Assembly (NCBI GenBank): GCA_019424245.1
Contig: JAHYZV010000007.1
Coordinates: forward strand, 1-64,000
Source of the DNA: Clostridiales bacterium
Lineage (GTDB): Bacteria; Bacillota; Clostridia; Lachnospirales; Lachnospiraceae
Reading direction: 5' to 3'
Length of the DNA: 64,000 nt
Numbering within the stretch: the first letter of the stretch is position 1; every line of letters begins with the position of its first letter. Below the pieces are notes generated by a model, which ran no database searches, was not told the DNA's origin, and worked only from the letters and a program-made list of their open reading frames with translations. Positions 16,941-25,891 of this stretch are shown here, one piece after another. A program made the position numbers and the translations under genes.

Positions 16941-17429
16941 ATGCGAATCTATATCGCCAATCTGGGGAAATATAACGAGGGTGAGCTTGTAGGTGCGTGG
17001 TTCACACCGCCTGTCGATTATGATGAGATGGCAGAACGTATCGGCTTGAATGATGAATACGAGGAATACGCAATCCATGATTATGAGCTGCCCTTTGAGA
17101 TTGACGAATACACACCCATTGAGGAAGTCAACCGCCTGTGTGAAATGGTGGAGGACTTACCAGAGGACATACAGGACGAGCTTTCAGAGCTGCTCTGCTA
17201 TTACAGCAGCTTGGAGGAATTGTGCGAACACGCAGACGACATTATCCATTATCCCGATTGTGACGATATGACAGACGTTGCCTATTACTTCATAGATGAA
17301 TGTCAAAGTCTGGGTGAGATACCAGACAGAATCCGCAGTTACATAGACTATGAAGCCTACGGTCGTGACCTTGATTTAGAGGGGCGTTTTGTCGTCACCA
17401 ATCATGGCGTGTTTGAATGTCCGTATTAG
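16941..17429 (+). CDS. ardA: ArdA antirestriction protein, copy 2 (Tn916 Orf18-like)
   Basis: Second ArdA, about 162 residues, acidic, with HDYELPFEI and IRSYIDYEAYGRDLDLEGRF. It is only moderately similar to copy 1, so not a recent duplication. Start uncertain: ATG 16941 has no ribosome site at normal distance. AAGGGGTG at 16917-16924 is better spaced from an in-frame ATC at 16932, and the codons IEEMRI there line up with MQEMRI of copy 1. The tandem pair may widen the range of restriction enzymes blocked. Confidence 0.9.
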   Translation: MRIYIANLGKYNEGELVGAWFTPPVDYDEMAERIGLNDEYEEYAIHDYELPFEIDEYTPIEEVNRLCEMVEDLPEDIQDELSELLCYYSSLEELCEHADDIIHYPDCDDMTDVAYYFIDECQSLGEIPDRIRSYIDYEAYGRDLDLEGRFVVTNHGVFECPY

Positions 17430-17556
17430 CAATGACAACTGAATATCTTATTATCAGCCAGTTATCAATGAACTGGTATTTTTTATGCAGCAGCTTGTGA
17501 AAACAGGCTGCTGTTTCCATTTTAAGAGAAATCTTCAAAGAAAGGAGCTGTGAAAA
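17430..17556 (+). other. Intergenic region before tcpE
   Basis: Contains an imperfect inverted repeat (CCAGTTATCAATGAACTGG near 17458-17476) and the ribosome site AAAGGAGC. No other feature is seen. Confidence 0.35.
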
Positions 17557-17946
17557 ATGAAGAAAATCAAAAGCTATACAAGCATTTGGAGCGTGGAAAA
17601 AGTCATTTATGCCATTAACGACTTTCAACTCCCGTTCCCTCTCACGTTCAGTCAGATGGCATGGTTTGTCGTGTCGCTGTTCGTGGTTATCCTCTTTGGG
17701 GAGCTGCCGCCCTTTAACATGATTGACGGTGCGTTCCTCAAATACTTTGGAATCCCTGTCGCTTTTACATGGTTCGTGTCACAAAAGACCTTTGACGGGA
17801 AAAAGCCTTTTGGGTTCTTGAAATCCTGTATCTCGTTCTTCCTGCGACCAAAAGTGACCTATGCAGGAAAAGCCATCAAGCTGAAAAATGAAAAATTCAA
17901 TACCGCTGTTACAGCAGTTAGGAGTGTGATGTATGTTCCCGATTAA
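17557..17946 (+). CDS. tcpE: TcpE conjugation membrane protein (Tn916 Orf17-like)
   Basis: VirB3-like channel component of 129 residues. Two hydrophobic segments lie at about 28-50 and 58-72 (MAWFVVSLFVVILFG; FGIPVAFTWFV). The conserved KPFGFLKSCISFFLRPK motif follows. It overlaps the start of the VirB4-type gene by 14 nt, as usual in this family. Confidence 0.9.
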   Translation: MKKIKSYTSIWSVEKVIYAINDFQLPFPLTFSQMAWFVVSLFVVILFGELPPFNMIDGAFLKYFGIPVAFTWFVSQKTFDGKKPFGFLKSCISFFLRPKVTYAGKAIKLKNEKFNTAVTAVRSVMYVPD

Positions 17947-20383
17947 ATATATCGAAAACAATCTGGTGTTCAACCATGACGGTGAGTGCTTCGCCTACTA
18001 TGAGCTGACACCTTACAATTATTCGTTCCTGTCACCAGAGGAAAAGTACATGGTGCATGACAACTTCCGTCAGCTTATCGCCCAGAACCGTGACGGGAAA
18101 ATCCATGCCTTACAGATTGCCACAGAAGACAGCTTGCGTGCGGTGCAGGAACGCTCAAAGAAAGGAATCACAGGCAGGTTGAAAGAGATAGCCTGTAAAA
18201 AGGTAGACGAACAGACCGAAGCGTTGGTTGAGATGATTGGGGAAAATCAGATTGACTACCGCTTTTTTCTTGGCTTCAAGCTGCTGGTGAATGAGGAAGA
18301 AATCAGCTTAAAGGGCATGAAAAAATCAGCGGCTATGACCTTTGCCGATTTTATCTATGAGGTCAATCACAAGCTCATGGGCGACTTTGTTTCCATGAGC
18401 AATGATGAAATCAACCGATTCATGAAGATGGAAAAGCTGCTGGAAAGTAAAATATCAAGACGTTTCCAGTTCCGCAGACTGGATAAGAACGACTTCGGGT
18501 ATCTCTTGGAACATATCTACGGAAACACGGGTGTTGCGTACAGTGATTATACCTATGAGCTGCCTGTCAAGAAGCTAAAGCGTGAAACGCTGGTAAAGCG
18601 ATATGACCTTATCCGTCCGACACGCTGCATGATAGAGGAAAACCAACGATACCTAAAGATTGAACGTGAAGATCAGACAACGTATGTTGCCTACTTCACG
18701 ATTAACAATATCGTGGGTGAGCTGGACTTCCCATCTTCGGAAATCTTCTACTATCAACAGCAGCAATTCACGTTTCCTATTTCCACTTCCATGAATGTAG
18801 AGATTGTAACGAATAAGAAAGCCTTAACCACAGTCCGTAATAAGAAAAAGGAATTGAAAGATTTGGATAACCATGCGTGGGAATCCAATAACGAAACAGG
18901 AAGTAATGTCATGGACGCTCTGGATTCGGTGAATGAGCTGGAAACCAGCTTAGACCAGTCAAAGGAATCCATGTATAAATTATCTTACGTTATCCGTGTA
19001 GCTGCTGATTCTCTGGACGAGCTGAAACGACGCTGTGATGAAGTCAAGGACTTCTACGACGATTTGAATGTGAAGCTGGTACGCCCATTCGGGGATATGC
19101 TCGGCTTACATGGTGAATTTATCCCATCAAGCAAGCGTTACATCAATGACTATATCCAGTATGTCACTTCTGACTTTCTCGCTGGTCTTGGATTCGGTGC
19201 GACACAGCAGCTTGGGGAAACGGACGGTATCTATATCGGTTACAACCTTGACACAGGGAAAAATGTATATCTAAAACCCAGCCTTGCCGCACAGGGCGTA
19301 AAAGGCTCTGTCACCAACGCATTAGCGGCAGCGTTCCTCGGTTCGCTCGGCGGTGGCAAGTCATTCTGTAACAACCTTATCATCTATTATGCGGTGCTGT
19401 TTGGAGGGAAAGCGGTCATTGTAGACCCGAAATCAGAGCGTGGCAACTGGCAGGAAACACTACCCGATATTGCACATGAAATCAAGATAGTCAACCTTAC
19501 CAGTGAGGACAGGAACAAAGGACTTCTCGACCCGTATGTGATTATGAAGCGTACAAAGGACGCTGAAAGCCTTGCGATTGATATTTTAACATTCCTTACG
19601 GGCATTTCTTCCCGTGATGGTGAGAAGTTCCCTGTCCTTAGACGTGCAATCCGTTCCGTTACGCAAAGTAAGCAGCGAGGACTACTCCATGTCATTGATG
19701 AATTAAGGAAAGACGGTTCGCCTGTTGCAGAAAATATCGCAGACCATATCGAGAGCATGACAGACTATGACTTTGCACACCTCTTATTCTCGGACGGTGA
19801 TGTGGAGCAATCCATCAGCTTAGACAGGCAGCTCAACATCATACAGGTAGCAGACCTTGTGCTGCCAGATAAGGACACAAAATTTGAAGAATACACTACT
19901 ATGGAATTATTGTCAGTGGCAATGCTTATCGTCATCAGTACCTTTGCCTTAGACTTTATCCATTCAGACCGCAGTATTTTCAAGATGGTGGATTTGGACG
20001 AAGCATGGACGTTTTTACAGGTGGCACAGGGAAAGACTCTCTCTAACAAGTTGATTCGTGCTGGTCGTTCCATGAACGCCGCTGTTTACTTCGTCACACA
20101 AAACTCTGGTGATGTGGACGACGAGAAAATGAAGAACAATATCGGCTTGAAGTTTGCCTTTAGAAGCACGGATATAAAGGAAATCAAGAATACCCTTGAA
20201 TTTTTCGGCGTGGATAAGGAGGACGAGGGCAACCAGAAGCGATTGCGTGACTTAGAGAACGGACAATGCCTGTTTCAAGATTTGTATGGGCGTGTAGGTG
20301 TTATCCAGATTCACCCTGTATTCGCTGATTTGTTCCATGCCTTTGATACCAGACCGCCCGTACAGACGGAAGAATCGAGGTGA
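17933..20383 (+). CDS. VirB4-like conjugation ATPase (Tn916 Orf16-like)
   Basis: Energises assembly of the mating channel. 816 residues. The N-terminal half is a VirB4-type regulatory domain. The C-terminal half carries Walker A GSLGGGKS (about residue 465) and Walker B MVDLDEAW (about 683), followed by the conserved RSMNAAVYFVTQN segment. It overlaps both neighbours by a few bases, forming a tightly coupled translation block. Homologous to ConE of ICEBs1. Confidence 0.95.
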   Translation: MFPIKYIENNLVFNHDGECFAYYELTPYNYSFLSPEEKYMVHDNFRQLIAQNRDGKIHALQIATEDSLRAVQERSKKGITGRLKEIACKKVDEQTEALVEMIGENQIDYRFFLGFKLLVNEEEISLKGMKKSAAMTFADFIYEVNHKLMGDFVSMSNDEINRFMKMEKLLESKISRRFQFRRLDKNDFGYLLEHIYGNTGVAYSDYTYELPVKKLKRETLVKRYDLIRPTRCMIEENQRYLKIEREDQTTYVAYFTINNIVGELDFPSSEIFYYQQQQFTFPISTSMNVEIVTNKKALTTVRNKKKELKDLDNHAWESNNETGSNVMDALDSVNELETSLDQSKESMYKLSYVIRVAADSLDELKRRCDEVKDFYDDLNVKLVRPFGDMLGLHGEFIPSSKRYINDYIQYVTSDFLAGLGFGATQQLGETDGIYIGYNLDTGKNVYLKPSLAAQGVKGSVTNALAAAFLGSLGGGKSFCNNLIIYYAVLFGGKAVIVDPKSERGNWQETLPDIAHEIKIVNLTSEDRNKGLLDPYVIMKRTKDAESLAIDILTFLTGISSRDGEKFPVLRRAIRSVTQSKQRGLLHVIDELRKDGSPVAENIADHIESMTDYDFAHLLFSDGDVEQSISLDRQLNIIQVADLVLPDKDTKFEEYTTMELLSVAMLIVISTFALDFIHSDRSIFKMVDLDEAWTFLQVAQGKTLSNKLIRAGRSMNAAVYFVTQNSGDVDDEKMKNNIGLKFAFRSTDIKEIKNTLEFFGVDKEDEGNQKRLRDLENGQCLFQDLYGRVGVIQIHPVFADLFHAFDTRPPVQTEESR

Positions 20384-22530
20384 AGCCTATGCGTAAACGA
20401 AAAATCCTGAGATTCTTCGGTATCGCTCTGCTGGTGGTTCTCGGTGTGCTGGTGTTCCTATCTATCACAGGCACGGTGGCTCATGCCGCTGGTCTGGTTG
20501 ACAGTACAGTGAGTGACGCTAACGCCTATTCTAAATATCCGCTGGAAAACTACCAGCTTGACTTTTACGTTGACAGCTCGTGGGACTGGCTGCCTTGGAA
20601 CTGGTTAGACGGTATCGGGAAAAGTATCCAGTATGGCTTGTACGCTATCACAAACTTTGTCTGGACGGTGAGCTTATATATTTCCAATGCAACGGGATAT
20701 GTGGTACAGGAAGCCTACAAGCTGGACTTTATCTCTGATACTGCAAGCTCTATCGGAAAGAACATTCAGACGCTTGCTGGTGTCACGCAAAGTGGTTTTT
20801 CCAGTGAGGGATTCTATGTGGGATTCCTGCTTATCCTCATTCTGGTAATGGGTATCTATATCGCCTACACAGGACTTATCAAGCGGGAAACCACAAAAGC
20901 GGTTCATGCAGTCGTCAACTTCCTTGTGGTCTTTATCCTGTCAGCGTCCTTTATTGCTTACGCTCCGAACTATATCAGTAAAATCAATGATTTTTCCGCT
21001 GATATAAGCAGCTCGGCATTATCGCTCGGTACAAAGATTGTGCTGCCCGATTCCAACAGCAAAGGGAAAGACAGTGTGGATTTGATAAGGGACAGCCTGT
21101 TTTCCATACAGGTGAAACAACCTTGGCTGCTCTTGCAGTATGGGGAATCCGATATTGACAAGCTCGGCTCTGACCGTGTGGACAGCCTGTTAGAAGCAAG
21201 CCCAGATACGGACGACAGAGAAGATATAGTGGTTGAGGAAATCGAGGATAAGGACAATGCAAACCTAAGCGTTACAAAGACCATGAGCCGATTAGGAACA
21301 GTGGTATTTCTGTTCATCTTCAATATCGGAATCTCTATCTTTGTATTCCTGCTTACTGGCATGATGATTTTCTCACAGGTGCTATTCATCATTTACGCTA
21401 TGTTCCTGCCTGTCAGCTTCATTTTATCCATGATACCGACCTATGAGGGCATGGCAAAAAAGGCACTTACGAAGCTGTTCAATACCATCATGTTAAGGGC
21501 AGGTATTACGCTGATTATCACCACAGCATTTAGTATCTCAACTATGTTTTACTCAATTTCTTCTGGCTACCCGTTCTTCATGGTGGCATTTTTACAGATA
21601 GTCACTTTTGCAGGAATCTACTTCAAGCTCGGTGACTTGATGGCAATGTTCAGTCTGCAATCTTCCGATACACAGCAGGTCGGCAGACGTATCATGCGGC
21701 GACCTTATATGTTCTTAGGCAGAAGTGCAAGACGCTTGGAGCGTAAAATCGGCAGGACGGTTGCGGCTGGTGCTGCTGGCGGTGTAGCTGGTGCGGTGGT
21801 CGCTTCAAATAGCCGCAAGGCTGATACAGCAAAAGGAAACAGTCATACACGACCAAACCATGACACCGCTTCTGATACTTCCACTTTTGGGAAACGTGCT
21901 GGTGCGAAAGTCGGTGCAGTGCTTGATGGTAAAGACCGCTTGAAAGATAAGGCAAAATCCATTAGACAACAGGTCAAGGATATGCCGACACAGGCACAGT
22001 ATGCAGTACATAGCGGTGTAAACCAGATACAGGAAAATGTATCAGACTTCAAGCGTGGCATTGTGGAGGAAAAAGCGACCAGAAAACAGGGTCGTGCAGA
22101 GAAACAAGATAAGCACAGACAGACAGTTGCGGAAAAACGTATGGAACTGGATAAAGCGAAAGAAAGCACAGGATTAGTGACAAAAGGAACTGCCCCTGTG
22201 CATGAGCGACCAGTGACAACGCTTGTATCTGCAAAAGCAGCTCCACAGGTGGCAGCTTCTAAGCAGGAGCAAACGGTCAAGGAACGTCCTGCTGTTACAA
22301 GGGAACAATCTTCTGTAAAGAAAGAGCCTGTTACGAAACAGCAGGATAATGTGAGGACGCAGGTTGTCAGAGAATCCTCTCCAACCGTGAAACAGGCTTC
22401 AACAGCAGCTACAAAACAATCTGTCCGTCAGACCATGCAATACCAGAAGCAGACAAAGTCCGTACAGAAAAAGACCACAAATCCGTCAACCATGAAGAAA
22501 ACGACCAGCAGGAAAGGCGGTAAGAAATGA
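20380..22530 (+). CDS. VirB6/TrbL-like polytopic conjugation protein (Tn916 Orf15-like)
   Basis: Large channel subunit of 716 residues. It has an N-terminal signal-anchor (ILRFFGIALLVVLGVLVFLS) and then several membrane segments between about residues 85 and 430. A long, basic, Gln/Lys/Thr-rich cytoplasmic tail makes up the last ~250 residues. The order next to VirB4 and CwlT homologues matches ConG of ICEBs1. It starts in an ATGA-type overlap with the VirB4 gene. Confidence 0.88.
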   Translation: MKPMRKRKILRFFGIALLVVLGVLVFLSITGTVAHAAGLVDSTVSDANAYSKYPLENYQLDFYVDSSWDWLPWNWLDGIGKSIQYGLYAITNFVWTVSLYISNATGYVVQEAYKLDFISDTASSIGKNIQTLAGVTQSGFSSEGFYVGFLLILILVMGIYIAYTGLIKRETTKAVHAVVNFLVVFILSASFIAYAPNYISKINDFSADISSSALSLGTKIVLPDSNSKGKDSVDLIRDSLFSIQVKQPWLLLQYGESDIDKLGSDRVDSLLEASPDTDDREDIVVEEIEDKDNANLSVTKTMSRLGTVVFLFIFNIGISIFVFLLTGMMIFSQVLFIIYAMFLPVSFILSMIPTYEGMAKKALTKLFNTIMLRAGITLIITTAFSISTMFYSISSGYPFFMVAFLQIVTFAGIYFKLGDLMAMFSLQSSDTQQVGRRIMRRPYMFLGRSARRLERKIGRTVAAGAAGGVAGAVVASNSRKADTAKGNSHTRPNHDTASDTSTFGKRAGAKVGAVLDGKDRLKDKAKSIRQQVKDMPTQAQYAVHSGVNQIQENVSDFKRGIVEEKATRKQGRAEKQDKHRQTVAEKRMELDKAKESTGLVTKGTAPVHERPVTTLVSAKAAPQVAASKQEQTVKERPAVTREQSSVKKEPVTKQQDNVRTQVVRESSPTVKQASTAATKQSVRQTMQYQKQTKSVQKKTTNPSTMKKTTSRKGGKK

Positions 22531-23528
22531 AGCTAAGACACTTCGCTGTGTTCGGTGGGATTTTCACGGTGATTATTTGTCTGCTTTTGTTCCTGTTTAT
22601 CGTGACCGCAGATGATGAAGAAAACAGCACTTCCCACTTTGATTTTTCTGGACTGAATCTGTCAGAGGAAGTGCTGAAACATCAGCCGACGGTAGAAAAA
22701 TATGCGAAAGAATATGGAATTTCGGACTATGTGAACTATCTGCTTGCCATCATGCAGGTGGAATCTGGCGGTACAGCTACGGACGTTATGCAGTCGTCAG
22801 AATCAATGGGGTTGCCGCCTAATTCCCTCTCGACGGAGGAATCCATCAAACAGGGGTGTAAATACTTCTCGGAGCTTTTAAAATCCGCAGAAGCGAAAGG
22901 CTGTGACATTGATACAGTGGTACAAGCCTATAACTATGGCGGTGGCTTCATTGACTATGTGGCGAAGCATGGAAAAAAGTACACTTTTAAACTGGCTGTC
23001 AGTTTCGCTAAAGACAAATCGGGCGGTGTCAAAGTCACCTATAAGAATGAGATTTCCATTAAGGAAAATGGCGGCTGGCGTTATAAGTATGGAAATATGT
23101 TCTATGTCCGTCTGGTGAACCAGTATTTAGCTGTTCCCAGTTTCGGTGACGCTACCGCACAGGCAATCTTCAAAGAAGCATTGAAGTATCAAGGCTGGAA
23201 GTATGTCTTTGGCGGCAGCAATCCGAACACCAGCTTTGATTGTTCTGGTCTTACGTCTTGGTGCTATGGGAAAGCTGGTATCAGTCTACCTCGTACCGCA
23301 CAGGCACAGTATGACGCTACGCAGCACATACCGCTGTCACAGGCGAAAGCTGGTGATTTGGTATTCTTTCACTCTACTTATAACTCTGGAACGTATGTCA
23401 CCCATGTGGGAATCTATGCAGGAAACAACAGAATGTATCACGCTGGAGACCCTATCGGATATGCAGATTTAACAAGCCCCTACTGGCAGAAACACTTGAT
23501 TGGTGCTGGTCGGGTAAAATCAAAATAG
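22527..23528 (+). CDS. CwlT-like bifunctional cell wall hydrolase (Tn916 Orf14-like)
   Basis: Makes openings in peptidoglycan for the mating channel. 333 residues: an N-terminal membrane anchor (about residues 10-27), a lysozyme-like muramidase domain (LLAIMQVESGG, the Glu being the catalytic acid), and a C-terminal NlpC/P60 endopeptidase domain. The NlpC/P60 catalytic Cys is in FDCSGLTSW and the His in THVGIYAG. Overlaps the previous gene by ATGA. Confidence 0.95.
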   Translation: MKLRHFAVFGGIFTVIICLLLFLFIVTADDEENSTSHFDFSGLNLSEEVLKHQPTVEKYAKEYGISDYVNYLLAIMQVESGGTATDVMQSSESMGLPPNSLSTEESIKQGCKYFSELLKSAEAKGCDIDTVVQAYNYGGGFIDYVAKHGKKYTFKLAVSFAKDKSGGVKVTYKNEISIKENGGWRYKYGNMFYVRLVNQYLAVPSFGDATAQAIFKEALKYQGWKYVFGGSNPNTSFDCSGLTSWCYGKAGISLPRTAQAQYDATQHIPLSQAKAGDLVFFHSTYNSGTYVTHVGIYAGNNRMYHAGDPIGYADLTSPYWQKHLIGAGRVKSK

Positions 23529-23543
23529 AAAGGAAATGGTACT

Positions 23544-24449
23544 ATGATATTTAAGAAAAAGGACAAGGAATCAAAACCGAAAAAAGAGAAAAAAGTGCCT
23601 GTGATGAAAGTCGGCACACACAAAAAAACCGTGATTGCCTTATGGCTGGTGCTGATTGCAAGCGTCAGCTTTGGGGTGTATAAGAATTTCACCGCCATTG
23701 ATATGCACACGGTACATGAAAAAGAAGTCATTGAACAGCGTATTGTCGATACCAACAGGATAGAGAACTTTGTCAAGGCATTTGCGAAGTCCTACTATTC
23801 TTGGAGCAACACGCAGGAATCCATTGATAAAAGAACCGTGGCAATCAACAACTATCTGACTAAGAGCTTGCAGGATTTGAATGTCGATACGGTAAGGCAG
23901 GATATACCCACAAGTGTGGCGGTTACGGACGTAAAGATTTGGGATATAGAACAAGCTGGAACAGACGACTTTACCGTTGTCTACTCGGTAGATCAGACGG
24001 TAACGGAGGGTGAAACGTCAATCGGCTACACTTCCGCTTACATGGTAGTGGTTCATGTAGATGGTGACGGGAACATGGTTATCACACAGAATCCGACCAT
24101 CAGCAGCACACCGACAAAATCCAGCTATGAACCAAAGACAAAGGAATCTGACGGAACGGTGGACGCTGCCACTACGGAGGAAGTGACAGAGTTCTTGGAA
24201 ACATTCTTTAAGCTGTACCCTACCGCTACGGAAAAAGAGCTTGCCTACTATGTATCTGGAAATGTGCTTGAACCTGTAAACTGTGATTATCTGTTTTCAG
24301 AGCTGGTGAATCCTATCTTTATCAAAGATGGGAAACAGGTCAAAGTTTCGGTATCGGTGAAGTATCTCGACCAGAGGACAAAGGCAACACAGATTTCACA
24401 GTTTGATTTGACGCTGCAAAAAGATAGTAACTGGAAGATTGTGAGATAA
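23544..24449 (+). CDS. tcpC: TcpC conjugation protein (VirB8-like, Tn916 Orf13-like)
   Basis: Membrane-anchored channel scaffold, 301 residues. A lysine-rich cytoplasmic start leads into one helix (VIALWLVLIASVSFGVY, about residues 30-48). Two NTF2-like extracellular domains follow, as in TcpC of pCW3. It is the last gene of the transfer operon; a terminator follows 13 bp after the stop codon. Confidence 0.92.
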   Translation: MIFKKKDKESKPKKEKKVPVMKVGTHKKTVIALWLVLIASVSFGVYKNFTAIDMHTVHEKEVIEQRIVDTNRIENFVKAFAKSYYSWSNTQESIDKRTVAINNYLTKSLQDLNVDTVRQDIPTSVAVTDVKIWDIEQAGTDDFTVVYSVDQTVTEGETSIGYTSAYMVVVHVDGDGNMVITQNPTISSTPTKSSYEPKTKESDGTVDAATTEEVTEFLETFFKLYPTATEKELAYYVSGNVLEPVNCDYLFSELVNPIFIKDGKQVKVSVSVKYLDQRTKATQISQFDLTLQKDSNWKIVR

Positions 24450-24461
24450 TATGATGAAAGG

Positions 24462-24500
24462 CTTGCATTTCGCATATAAGAATGAAATGCAAGTCTTTTT
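24462..24500 (+). terminator. Terminator at the end of the transfer operon
   Basis: Perfect 10-bp stem CTTGCATTTC (24462-24471)/GAAATGCAAG (24484-24493), then TCTTTTT. It separates the transfer genes from the cargo module. Confidence 0.85.
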
Positions 24501-24504
24501 ATAG

Positions 24505-24550
24505 TGAATGAATATTATTCATTGACTTTTGCTTCTACAGATTGTATAAT
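24505..24550 (+). promoter_or_regulatory. Promoter and TetR-type operator of the methyltransferase gene
   Basis: TTGACT (24522-24527), 17-nt spacer, perfect TATAAT (24545-24550). An inverted repeat AATGAATA-T-TATTCATT (24507-24523) overlaps the -35. The core GAAT-N6-CATT recurs before the TetR and MATE genes. Confidence 0.75.
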
Positions 24551-24576
24551 ACGAAACTGAAAGGAGGCTTATGTTT

Positions 24577-25185
24577 ATGGATAGTATAAAAGAGAGGTCA
24601 AAAATAGCTTTTAACCAACAAGCACTTACTTATGATAAGGATATAAAAGGTCAACACGCCAGAAATCTTTATCCTTACATATTAAATATGCTAAAAGATA
24701 GACATTTTTCCTCTATCTTAGATTTAGGGTGTGGTACGGGAGAACTTCTTTATCAAATACAACAAATATATCATTCAAAAGATTTAACTGGTATAGATAT
24801 ATCTGATAAAATGATTGATATAGCTAATAGAAAAAAGATTAACAATGCTCATTTTGTAATGGGTGATACAGAAGATTTACCCTTTAAAAATAGTACATTT
24901 GATATTGTTGTTTGTAATGATTCTTTTCATCATTATCCGGCACCAGAGAAAGTATTAGACGAAGCATATCGTGTTTTAAAAGACAGTGGCATAATTATTA
25001 TTGGTGATTGCTGGCAGCCATTATTTGCACGACAGCTAATGAATCTGTATATGAAATACAGTAAGGAGGGTGATGTAAAAATATATTCCAAAAAAGAAAT
25101 GATTAACCTTTTATTAAACAAATTCCATAATGTTAATTGGGAGCGTATAGGAATTACTTCTTGTATATCATTTGCGACAAAATAG
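24577..25185 (+). CDS. Class I SAM-dependent methyltransferase (cargo)
   Basis: About 203 residues. SAM-binding motif I is ILDLGCGTGELL, motif II is LTGIDISDKMIDIA, and the DLPF...FDIVVCNDSFHHYP segment is typical of UbiE/Methyltransf_11 enzymes acting on small molecules. The substrate is unknown. The start is ATG 24577, 9 nt after AAGGAGG; an ATG at 24571 is too close. It is AT-rich compared with the ICE backbone. The shared operator with TetR and MATE suggests it modifies or detoxifies the compound that the pump exports. Confidence 0.85.
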   Translation: MDSIKERSKIAFNQQALTYDKDIKGQHARNLYPYILNMLKDRHFSSILDLGCGTGELLYQIQQIYHSKDLTGIDISDKMIDIANRKKINNAHFVMGDTEDLPFKNSTFDIVVCNDSFHHYPAPEKVLDEAYRVLKDSGIIIIGDCWQPLFARQLMNLYMKYSKEGDVKIYSKKEMINLLLNKFHNVNWERIGITSCISFATK

Positions 25186-25193
25186 ATATGAGT

Positions 25194-25234
25194 GAATATC
25201 AGTCATTGACACTTTATTTTGTAAATGTTACTCT
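25194..25234 (+). promoter_or_regulatory. Promoter/operator of the TetR gene
   Basis: The operator core GAATATCAGTCATT (25194-25207) overlaps a perfect -35 TTGACA (25206-25211). A weak -10 TACTCT follows at 17 nt. This fits autoregulation. Confidence 0.65.
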
Positions 25235-25254
25235 ATAAAAAAGGAGGTTTTTGT

Positions 25255-25815
25255 ATGCGTATTTCCAAAGAACCAGAAGCAAGAAAACAAGAAATATTAG
25301 AAACCGCTATGAAATTATTCGCTGAAAAAGGATATGAAAAAACGTCCATATCTGATATTGCAAAAGAAATTGGAGTGGCACAAGGGCTATGTTACCGCTA
25401 TTTTCCATCAAAAGATATTCTTTTTCAAACGGCAATCAATGAATATGCAAATATATTAGTCGATAAATTAAAAACAAACATCAATATTGAACAGGATTCT
25501 ATAAAGGATATTTTAAATCATATGGAAGTATTATCGGAAAGTACAAATGATACATATTATGATATATTCCATAATGAAAAAAATAAAACTTTTCACGACT
25601 TATTATCCTTAAGTGTATGCAAAAAGTTAGTGCCTGTCGTTGCAAAACTGATAAAAAATGCAAATGTAACGGGAGAGCTTAATGTTTCTGATGTAGAATC
25701 ATATGCTAATTTTTGTGTATACGGTCAGCTTGGAATTTTGACAGATGATAATTTGTCATCAGAAGAAAAAAACAGAAAGATAAAAGCAATTTTATTTGAT
25801 TTATTCAAGCTATAA
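25255..25815 (+). CDS. TetR/AcrR family transcriptional regulator (cargo)
   Basis: 186 residues. The N-terminal helix-turn-helix is EILETAMKLFAEKGYEKTSI followed by IGVAQGLCYRYFPSKDILF, the TetR DNA-binding signature. The C-terminal ligand domain is of the usual length and divergent sequence. ATG 25255 follows AAAAGGAGG. It is likely a repressor of the three-gene cargo module, released by the compound the MATE pump exports. Three similar palindromes upstream of the three genes support this. Confidence 0.9.
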   Translation: MRISKEPEARKQEILETAMKLFAEKGYEKTSISDIAKEIGVAQGLCYRYFPSKDILFQTAINEYANILVDKLKTNINIEQDSIKDILNHMEVLSESTNDTYYDIFHNEKNKTFHDLLSLSVCKKLVPVVAKLIKNANVTGELNVSDVESYANFCVYGQLGILTDDNLSSEEKNRKIKAILFDLFKL

Positions 25816-25817
25816 TC

Positions 25818-25850
25818 TTTCCCCTGCTTTTACGGGCAGGGAAAATTTTT
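25818..25850 (+). terminator. Terminator after the TetR gene
   Basis: TTTCCC(C)TGC (25818-25827) pairs with GCAGGGAAA (25836-25844) with one bulged C, then TTTTT. Confidence 0.72.
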
Positions 25851-25860
25851 AAACAATAAA

Positions 25861-25877
25861 TGAATGATATTCATTCA
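25861..25877 (+). promoter_or_regulatory. TetR-type operator before the MATE gene
   Basis: Perfect inverted repeat TGAATGA-TAT-TCATTCA, 3 nt before the ribosome site AAGGAGG of the MATE gene. It shares the core GAAT-N6-CATT with the sites at 24510 and 25194. No good promoter is seen close upstream, so the site may block elongation or a weak promoter. Confidence 0.65.
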
Positions 25878-25891
25878 TCAAGGAGGATTAC

